From contig NZ_WLYK01000009.1 of NCBI RefSeq assembly GCF_009707545.1, positions 248,001 through 312,000 on the forward strand: a DNA stretch of 64,000 nt. The letters run 5' to 3'. Source of the DNA: Nakamurella alba. Lineage in GTDB: Bacteria; Actinomycetota; Actinomycetes; Mycobacteriales; Nakamurellaceae. Positions 57,938 to 64,000 of this stretch are shown here, piece by piece. Each line of letters starts with the position of its first letter. The stretch's first letter is position 1. The notes under the pieces are model-generated. The model searched no databases. It was given only the letters and a program-made list of their open reading frames with translations, and was not told the origin of the DNA. The position numbers and the translations under genes were made by a program.

Positions 57938-59219
57938 CAAGGCCCGGCGCAAGGGGCCGGGCGGACGTGGCCTGACCACCCGGGGGCGCTGCCTGCTCGC
58001 CGGCGGGGTCGCCGCCGGGATCTGCGCCATCGTGCTGGACGAGCGGGACCTGCTGCGGGTGGGGCTGCTGGCCATCGCCCTGCCGGTCCTCGCCGTCCTC
58101 TTCACCGCTCTGCGCCGCAGCCAGCTCTCGGTCGAGCACCGGGTCCGGCCGGAGCGCCTGCAACCGGGTTCGCAGGGCTGGGTCACCCTGGTCGTGCGGA
58201 ACACCGGGCAGACCCGGAGCCAGTCGATCGACATCGCCGAGGAAGCCGTCGACGGCCTGACACCCGGTGTGCGCTGGCTGATCTCGCCGATCCGCCGGGG
58301 CGGGGAGGCGGAGGTCCGCTACCCGTACCAGGCGTCGCGGCGCGGTCGTTTCGTGCTCGGTCCGCCGCTGATCCGCTTCTACGACCCGTTCGACCTGTGG
58401 GAGGAGCACCGCACCCTCGATGTCCGCACCGAGGTGCTGGTGCTGCCGTCGCTGGTACCGCTCACCGGCATGCCGCGCGGCTCCGGTGTGCGGTCGGCCG
58501 CGTCCGGCCGGGCCGCGCTCGGCACGGTCGGCGGTGACCCGGACGTCGGCGTCCGGCCCTACCGCAGCGGCGACGACATCCGCACGATCCACTGGCGGGC
58601 CTCGGCCCGGCACGACGACCTGGTGGTCCGCCTCGACGAGCCGGTCTCGCACGGTGGCGCCACCGTGCTGCTCGACCACCGGGGCCGCGAACTGCCCGGC
58701 GGCGATCGGTCCGCACCGCTGGAGACCGGGGTGACCATCGCCGCATCGGTGGCGCTGCACCTGCTGGCCGCCGACAACGAGGTCCGGCTCACCGATCAGC
58801 GGGCCCGGGTGCTGGCCGAGGGCCACGACATCTCCGACGACGTCCTGGCCGGTCTGGCCGTGATCGAGCCCGACGACGACGCCACCTTCGCGGCGCCCTC
58901 GGTCGGCCGCACCGGGCTGCTGATCGCCGTCGTCGGCGACCTGGCCCGGTCCGATGCGGTCGCGCTCGCCTCGGCCAAGAACCGCTCCGTCAACGCGATC
59001 GCCTTCGTGCTGCGGACCGCCGACTGGTCGCTGCCGGAGGGTGTCAGGCCGCCTCCGGGAGTCCCCGACCCGGACTGCACCGGTGTGCTGGAGGCCGCCG
59101 GGTGGCGGGTGGTCGTGGTCGGCCGCGGCGACGACCTCGGCACCGCATGGCGTCGGGCCTGCTCGGCGGCCGACGCCGGGATCCGTCCGGGACCGCAGAC
59201 AGTGGGTGCGCAGCGATGA
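57921..59219 (+). CDS. DUF58 domain membrane protein
   Basis: A 432-residue protein with two hydrophobic segments near the N-terminus (about 20-60; CLLAGGVAAGICAIVL and VGLLAIALPVLAVLF) and the DUF58 core YRSGDDIRTIHWRASARHDDLVVR (about 210-235), a degenerate VWA-like region. GTG at 57921-57923 lies inside the end of moxR; its stop overlaps the transglutaminase gene as ATGA. DUF58 proteins occur with MoxR and TgpA in many Actinobacteria, probably as envelope assembly factors; the exact function is unknown. Confidence 0.88.
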   Translation: MAAAPDKARRKGPGGRGLTTRGRCLLAGGVAAGICAIVLDERDLLRVGLLAIALPVLAVLFTALRRSQLSVEHRVRPERLQPGSQGWVTLVVRNTGQTRSQSIDIAEEAVDGLTPGVRWLISPIRRGGEAEVRYPYQASRRGRFVLGPPLIRFYDPFDLWEEHRTLDVRTEVLVLPSLVPLTGMPRGSGVRSAASGRAALGTVGGDPDVGVRPYRSGDDIRTIHWRASARHDDLVVRLDEPVSHGGATVLLDHRGRELPGGDRSAPLETGVTIAASVALHLLAADNEVRLTDQRARVLAEGHDISDDVLAGLAVIEPDDDATFAAPSVGRTGLLIAVVGDLARSDAVALASAKNRSVNAIAFVLRTADWSLPEGVRPPPGVPDPDCTGVLEAAGWRVVVVGRGDDLGTAWRRACSAADAGIRPGPQTVGAQR

Positions 59220-61705
59220 CGACGACTCTCCCCGGGCCCGCCGGTCCCCCGCCCGCACCGGCACCGCCGGTGCGGCACGCTCCCCCGGCGCCGACGGGTC
59301 CGGAGCCGCCCGCGGTCCCGGAGCGGCCGCTGGCGATCGTGCCGTGCCTGGTAGGTGCGGCCGCCATCATCGCCGGTTCCTCCGCCCTCGGTTCCATCAT
59401 CTCCGGCACCAGCTGGCTGCTGCCGCTGGTCGAGGTGGTCCTGGTGGTCACGCTGATCGGCATCGGCGGCCGGATGATCCGGTTCCCCGCCGCGGTCACC
59501 GTGCTGGTCCAGCTCATCGCGCTGTCGGTGGCGCTCACCGCGCTGTTCACCAGCAGCGGCTACGGCGGGGTGATCCCAAACTTCGCCGCCGCCCGGGAGG
59601 CCGGCACCCTGCTCGCCGGCGCCTGGGAGCAGATCCTCGGCACCGTCCCACCGGCCGACTCCACCCCCGAGCTCGGCTTCCTCATCGCCGCCGCCGTCGG
59701 GTTGTCCGCACTGATCGTCGACTTCCTGATCGCCGAGGCACAGGCCCCGGCACTGGTCGCGCTGCCGCTGCTCTGCCTGTACTCGGTGCCGGCCTCGATG
59801 GCCGACGAGATGCTGCCCTGGTACGCCTTCGCCGCCCCGGCCGCGCTCTACGCGCTGCTGCTGGCGGTCGCCGGGCAACGCGGCCGGCACACCGGTATGC
59901 GGGCCGGGTTCGGGCTGGCGATCAACGGCACCCTCACCGCGGCGCTGGCCGTGGTGGCCGCAGTCGGGATCGCCGGGACGGTGACCGTCATCGGCACCGA
60001 GGGCAAGCTCCCCCAGAACACGGCCACCACCGGTGAGATCGGCCTGTCCCCGTTCACCAGCCTGTCCGGCGACCTGATCCGGGCCGAGGCCCGCGACCTG
60101 CTCACGGTGAGCGGCCTGAACGAGCCCGAATACCTGCGCACCACCGCGCTCACCGAGTGGACCAACAACCAGGGGTGGTCGGTCGGCACGCTGCGCAACG
60201 ACGGTCTGGATAGCGTCCCCGGCCCGCAGTCGGTCCCGACCGCGGCGCGGGTGCAGTCGCTGGACTTCCGCGATCGCTTCCTGCCGGCCTACAAGAGCAC
60301 CACCGGGGTCAGCGGCCTGGCCCCCGGCTGGGGTTACGACGCCGCGCTCGGCACGTTCTTCCGCGACGACCCGCTGAACCCGGTCAGCTACACCCTCGAG
60401 GTCGACGAGTCCAAGCCGACCGCCGATGACCTGGCCGCCGACACCGTCACCGGCGGCGGGGTGCTCACCGCGATCGGTGACCTGCCGCAGACCGTCCGCG
60501 ACGAGGCGGAGCGGGTGACGGCCGCCCAGGACACCCCGTTCGGCAAGGCCCAGGCGCTGCAGGAGTGGTTCACCAACCCGGCCAACGGCTTCGTCTACAG
60601 CCTGTCCGTGCCGCAGGGCAACAGCGGCAACCTGCTGGTGGACTTCCTCGACAACAAGCAGGGCTACTGCGAGCAGTACGCCTCCGCCATGGCGGTCATG
60701 CTGCGCTCGCTGGACATCCCGGCCCGGGTGGCGATCGGCTTCACCCAGGGCGAATTGCAGGACGACGGCAGCTACGTCATCAACAGCCACGACGCGCACG
60801 CCTGGGTCGAGGTGCTCTTCGACAACTACGGCTGGATCCAGTTCGATCCCACCCCGCTGGTCAACGGCCAGGGCGGGCTCGACGATTACCTGCCGGGCGA
60901 CGGCACCACCGGCCCCAGCGAGAGCAGCGCCGCCCCGAGCGAGTCCGCCGGCGCCGACCCCTCGGAGTCGGGTGCCCTGGGCAACCCGCTCGAGCTGGAC
61001 GACGATCAGAACCCGTCGTCCACCGCCACGCAGACCGACATCACCGTCGCCGGTGGCGGCGCCAAGGCGACCCGCTGGTGGTGGCCGCTGCTCGGCTGGA
61101 TCCTGCTGGTGGTCGTGGTGCTGGCCGCGATCCTGCTGACCCCGTCGCTGATCCGGCGCGGCCGCCGCCGCCGGCGCCTGGCACTGGCCACCGCCGGCGG
61201 TCCGGGTGCGGCCGGGGCGGCCTGGGCCGAGATCGAGGACAGCGCAATCGATCACGGGCTCCCGGTCAACGCCTCCGAGTCCGCGCGGGTGACCGCGAAC
61301 CGGCTCGCCAAACGCGCCCACCTCGACCCGGGCGACCGGGAACGGCTGCGCGGTGTCGTGCTCGCCGCCGAATGGGACTGGTACGGCGCCGGCGACGATC
61401 CGGCACCGGCTGCTACGGATCCTGGTCTATCCGACAGCGAGGCGACGGTGGTCCTCAACGGGGCCGGCCGCAGCGGTGCTGCAGGTCATGGCGCCGGCGC
61501 GAACGGTGCCGGCGCAAACGGGGCGGTGGCGAACGGGGCGGACGACGGTGCAGGCGGGGTGGCGACCCTGACCGCGGCCCGGCCCCGGCAGTCCGGCGCC
61601 GACCACGCCCGCGCCGCCACCGCCGTGGTCACCGGGCTCGACGAGCACGTCCGGCTCGGCCCGATCGACAAGTGGTGGCCGCGGTCCCTCCGGATGGGTC
61701 GCTGA
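59216..61705 (+). CDS. TgpA-like membrane transglutaminase
   Basis: An 829-residue protein with a Pro-rich start, about six N-terminal membrane segments (about 40-260), an extracytoplasmic transglutaminase-like domain with catalytic Cys485 (QGYCEQYAS), His528 (SHDAHAWVEV) and Asp544 (IQFDPTP), a Ser/Glu-rich linker, one more membrane segment (about 615-640) and a cytoplasmic C-terminal domain (DUF4129-like) with Ala/Gly-rich stretches. Topology matches TgpA family proteins, which act outside the membrane on an unknown substrate. ATG overlaps the DUF58 stop. Confidence 0.9.
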   Translation: MTTTLPGPAGPPPAPAPPVRHAPPAPTGPEPPAVPERPLAIVPCLVGAAAIIAGSSALGSIISGTSWLLPLVEVVLVVTLIGIGGRMIRFPAAVTVLVQLIALSVALTALFTSSGYGGVIPNFAAAREAGTLLAGAWEQILGTVPPADSTPELGFLIAAAVGLSALIVDFLIAEAQAPALVALPLLCLYSVPASMADEMLPWYAFAAPAALYALLLAVAGQRGRHTGMRAGFGLAINGTLTAALAVVAAVGIAGTVTVIGTEGKLPQNTATTGEIGLSPFTSLSGDLIRAEARDLLTVSGLNEPEYLRTTALTEWTNNQGWSVGTLRNDGLDSVPGPQSVPTAARVQSLDFRDRFLPAYKSTTGVSGLAPGWGYDAALGTFFRDDPLNPVSYTLEVDESKPTADDLAADTVTGGGVLTAIGDLPQTVRDEAERVTAAQDTPFGKAQALQEWFTNPANGFVYSLSVPQGNSGNLLVDFLDNKQGYCEQYASAMAVMLRSLDIPARVAIGFTQGELQDDGSYVINSHDAHAWVEVLFDNYGWIQFDPTPLVNGQGGLDDYLPGDGTTGPSESSAAPSESAGADPSESGALGNPLELDDDQNPSSTATQTDITVAGGGAKATRWWWPLLGWILLVVVVLAAILLTPSLIRRGRRRRRLALATAGGPGAAGAAWAEIEDSAIDHGLPVNASESARVTANRLAKRAHLDPGDRERLRGVVLAAEWDWYGAGDDPAPAATDPGLSDSEATVVLNGAGRSGAAGHGAGANGAGANGAVANGADDGAGGVATLTAARPRQSGADHARAATAVVTGLDEHVRLGPIDKWWPRSLRMGR

Positions 61706-61750
61706 CCCAATAGGTCTGATCGTCCAGGTGTTGCGCCGGATCCGGTGCGA

Positions 61751-61773
61751 TCAGCCACCTCCGACGTGGCTGA
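61751..61773 (+). terminator. Hairpin after the moxR-DUF58-tgpA operon
   Basis: Perfect 8-bp arms TCAGCCAC and GTGGCTGA around a 7-nt loop, 46 nt after the transglutaminase stop. GTGGCTGA recurs at 61792-61799, so an alternative pairing is possible. No U-run. Confidence 0.5.
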
Positions 61774-62338
61774 GGGCACCAGATCGGGCGCGTGGCTGAT
61801 CACACCGGACCGGACGTCCTGGCGGTCGTCCGCGATCATGAGCTGAACGGCGGACCATGTCCGTGTCCGCATGCTGACCGACGTCGCTCTCAGCAAGAAG
61901 TCTGTCGGCGGACGCGTGCCGCAACATCCGAGACGCTGCACCGTCGATCGGTGCCGTTGGGTCGCGGATCGCGCGGGTGGACGGCGCGGATCGGGTGCGT
62001 CGGCCGATTTCGAGCGCCAACAGGCCAGGGTCCGCGCCATGGAGGAGTCGGGATGGGGCCGGGCCGACTCAGGTGGCACATAGGGATCGGGGACCGCAAC
62101 CATCGGTGGCCGGGGGGGAACGGTCCCGGATGTCCCGGCCGGCGTCGTGGGACAGGCAGCTGATCCGGTCCGACGGCGGTCGGCCTGTCCCCGGCGTCAC
62201 TGGCCGCGGCTACCGCGGTAGTGGTGTCGCGGTGTCCCAGCTCCGTGGTCTCACGCTTGTGGGCCGTGTGCGGTCTGGTCCTCCGCAGCCGCGACGCGGG
62301 CCGGCTTCCTGCACCACCGGCTTCCAGGAACGCCGAAA

Positions 62339-62368
62339 CCGGGCCGTCGCGGCAATGCGACGGCCCGG
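62339..62368 (-). terminator. Terminator of the DUF3040 gene
   Basis: CCGGGCCGTCGC and GCGACGGCCCGG make a perfect 12-bp stem with a 6-nt loop, 23 nt after the stop on the minus strand, followed by TTTCGG. Confidence 0.8.
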
Positions 62369-62390
62369 TGGCGTGGTGCGAGAAGTGGTG

Positions 62391-62774
62391 TCAGCCCTGC
62401 TCGTCGAACCGGCGTCGGAAGCGTTCTTCCATGCGGTCGGACAGGGTGTTGCTGCCGGCGGCCTTGGTGTTCTCCGGCGAGCGGGTCGCCGCACGACCAC
62501 CGCCGGGCTGCCCGAAGACGAAGAGGCCGACGGATCCGACCATCACCAGGAACCCGACGACGCTGACGATCACGCCGAGCGCGAGCAGGGACTGGGAGGC
62601 GATCACGCCGACGACCAGCATCACCAACCCGAGGAGGAAGGCTAGTCCGGCCAGTATCGGTCGACGGCGTCGGAGCCGTGTCACGTTGACGCTGGTCGCG
62701 AACTTCGGGTCGTCCTGATAGAGGGCGCGTTCGATTTCATCGAGCATTCTCTGCTCGTGCTCGGAGAGCGGCAT
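62391..62774 (-). CDS. DUF3040 membrane protein
   Basis: A 127-residue protein beginning MPLSEHEQRMLDEIERALYQDDPKFA, the invariant DUF3040 start, with two membrane helices (about 40-60 and 64-88) and a charged C-terminal tail (DRMEERFRRRFDEQG). Actinobacterial DUF3040 genes often neighbour mraZ or dinB, as here, but their role is unknown. ATG at 62772-62774 follows GGAGGAG. Monocistronic, with its own terminator. Confidence 0.92.
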   Translation of the reverse strand: MPLSEHEQRMLDEIERALYQDDPKFATSVNVTRLRRRRPILAGLAFLLGLVMLVVGVIASQSLLALGVIVSVVGFLVMVGSVGLFVFGQPGGGRAATRSPENTKAAGSNTLSDRMEERFRRRFDEQG

Positions 62775-63126
62775 GGGAACTCCTCCGGCACCGGACCATT
62801 GCGGGAGCGGTCAGTGGGTGGGACGTCGATCGACGCCCTCCCATCAGGATACGAGTCGGAAGCTGCGGATTCCACCTGACCGGCAATTCTTCCGATTCTC
62901 ACATCACGGCGACGTGCCGTTCCGGGGTCCGGGTGCTGTCCGGACGGCATGCCACGCGCAATTCAGACGTTCCCGGACCCATCTCGGGCCAACCACGTCC
63001 ACCTACGGATGTTGCAAATTGCAGGACCGGTCGCCCCGATCTGCTGAGAGTGCAGTCGTGGATCCGGGCCGACTCCGCCGATCGGTGCCGTCGGCTCGGT
63101 CCTCGCTCCACGTGACTGTCCCCGGT
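62775..63126. other. Region between dinB and the DUF3040 gene
   Basis: 352 bases. A TATCCT box on the minus strand (62846-62851) could be the DUF3040 -10 element. Nothing else stands out; no terminator for dinB was recognised. Confidence 0.5.
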
Positions 63127-64000
63127 TCACTCCTCGTGCTGCGGCAGCAGCGAGGCACGACGCACGGCCGCGGAGCCGAACCGCGCGCTCACCCGGTCCA
63201 GCACCCCTTCGGCCTCTCGCCAGCCGGGTTTCTCTGTCTCCTCGCCGAGGGTCAGCTGTTCGGTCGCCTCCCCCGCCGGGACCAGCCCCTCCAACCGGAC
63301 CCCCACCAGCCGGATCTTCCGACCGATCAGATTGATCCGGTCGAGCAGGGCGAGCGCGGTCGCGTGCACGGTGCCGGACAGGTCGGTCGGTGCGGGCAGG
63401 GTGATCGACCGGCTGAGCGTGGTGAAGTCGGCGTACCGGACCTTGATCGCCACCGTGCGGCCGCGCATGCCCGCGGCCCGCGCCCGCCGGGCGGTCTTCT
63501 CGGCGAGCTCGAGCAGGGTGAGGTCGATCCGGCGACGGTCGCCGAGGTCGGTCTCGAAGGTGGTCTCGGCACCGATCGAGGCCTCGACGTGTTCGGTGGA
63601 CACGGAGCGGTCGTCGAGTCCGTTGGCCAGGTCGTGCAGCTTCGCACCGATCGCCGGGCCGATGGCCCGCATGAGTGCGGCCCGGTCGGTGCGGGCGATC
63701 TCGCCGACGGTGGTGAACCCGAGGGATTCGAGCGAGGTGGCGGTCCGTGGGCCGACGCCCCACAACGCCCGCACCGGCAGCGGGTCGAGCAGCGGTCGCA
63801 CGTCCGCCGGCGGCACGACGAGCAGCCCGTCCGGCTTGGCCAGCCCGGAGGCGAGCTTGGCCATGAACTTGCTCGCCGCCAGACCGACCGTCGCGGTCAG
63901 TCCGAGATCGTTCCGGATGCGTTCGCGGAGCCGGCGGGCGATGTGCACCGGCCGTCCCGCCGACCGGCGCGCCCCCGACACGTCCAGGAACGCCTCGTCC
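63127..64000 (-). CDS. dinB: DNA polymerase IV (DinB), 5' end cut by the window
   Basis: The last 290 codons of a Y-family translesion polymerase. The fragment opens with DEAFLDVSGARR, the catalytic palm motif, so the fingers and first Asp lie outside. Then come the helix-hairpin-helix LPVRALWGVGPRTATSLESLGF and the little-finger domain (about the last 120 residues). It copies damaged DNA with low fidelity. No beta-clamp motif is obvious, although QLTLGEE near the C-terminus is a candidate (QLxLF-like). The frame remains open to the window edge. Confidence 0.95.
   Translation of the reverse strand, partial: DEAFLDVSGARRSAGRPVHIARRLRERIRNDLGLTATVGLAASKFMAKLASGLAKPDGLLVVPPADVRPLLDPLPVRALWGVGPRTATSLESLGFTTVGEIARTDRAALMRAIGPAIGAKLHDLANGLDDRSVSTEHVEASIGAETTFETDLGDRRRIDLTLLELAEKTARRARAAGMRGRTVAIKVRYADFTTLSRSITLPAPTDLSGTVHATALALLDRINLIGRKIRLVGVRLEGLVPAGEATEQLTLGEETEKPGWREAEGVLDRVSARFGSAAVRRASLLPQHEE

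Larger units (their letters stand above)
61706..62390. other. Intergenic region after the moxR operon
   Basis: 685 bases between the transglutaminase gene and the convergent DUF3040 gene. They contain the TCAGCCAC/GTGGCTGA hairpin at 61751, a further GTGGCTGA at 61792 and the DUF3040 terminator at 62339. I found no credible gene or structured RNA. Confidence 0.6.

Noticed and set aside
61706-62390. Possible structured RNA or small gene in the 685-bp gap after the transglutaminase
   Set aside because: Apart from two terminator-like hairpins I found no tRNA, tmRNA, RNase P RNA or riboswitch signatures and no coherent reading frame.

Overview
The window is one continuous stretch of a very GC-rich (about 72%), gene-dense actinobacterial chromosome. 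The evidence for Actinobacteria is a division and cell-wall (dcw) cluster with Wag31/DivIVA, SepF and a DAP-type MurE, an IdeR/DtxR regulator, a primary-like SigB, DUF3099 and DUF3040 proteins, a DUF222/HNH nuclease, a T-box before ileS, and many GTG starts with 4-bp stop/start overlaps. Genus cannot be fixed from sequence alone; a Nakamurella-like or other non-mycobacterial lineage is only a guess. No tRNA, rRNA, CRISPR array, prophage or insertion sequence was found.

Layout. 1-6.7 kb: end of a PfkB kinase, an extradiol-dioxygenase-like gene overlapping a FolP2-type DHPS homologue, then a divergent glycerol locus (glycerol kinase and IclR regulator on minus; glpF and a second glycerol kinase on plus). 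6.7-10.6 kb: two paralogous secreted Ig-like proteins flanking a DUF222/HNH nuclease. 10.6-15.5 kb: small DUF3099 protein, HhH-GPD repair protein, methyltransferase, a SIGSAG-repeat protein, dtd and sigB. 15.5-21.5 kb: a GNAT/acyl-CoA-synthetase-like protein acyltransferase with an AcuC deacetylase, then an LLM monooxygenase/FMN reductase pair. 21.5-28.7 kb: rhodanese, ideR, gluconate kinase, permease and regulator, a GNAT/sirtuin pair and a 2OG-Fe(II) oxygenase. 28.7-32.5 kb: ABC-2 exporter with its own histidine kinase and LuxR-type response regulator.

32.4-56.4 kb, minus strand: ileS with T-box leader, then the division cluster. In transcription order it runs mraZ, rsmH, ftsL, ftsI, murE, murF, mraY, (gap), ftsW, murG, murC, ftsQ, (TSUP transporter on the opposite strand), ftsZ, (gap), sepF, yggT, divIVA. 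The order is classical with three departures. murD is missing, and its usual place between mraY and ftsW is a 727-bp non-coding, lower-GC stretch with a duplicated unit of about 170 bp. A sulfite/anion exporter-type gene interrupts ftsQ-ftsZ. The usual pgeF and yggS genes between ftsZ and sepF are absent. Several leaders of the cluster carry short tandem repeats, and the rsmH leader has two hairpins with an identical ACUUCCCC loop (mraW-RNA-like) followed by a terminator-like hairpin. MraZ boxes with 10-bp periodicity lie before mraZ.

56.9-61.7 kb: a MoxR-DUF58-transglutaminase operon divergent from mraZ. 62.4-64 kb: a DUF3040 membrane protein and the 3' part of dinB (Pol IV), cut by the window end.

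The best candidates for new biology are the missing murD with its repeat-filled replacement gap, the duplicated ACUUCCCC hairpins with a possible attenuator, the strong dyads before the LLM/FMN reductase and ABC/two-component operons, and the secreted-protein pair around the HNH gene.
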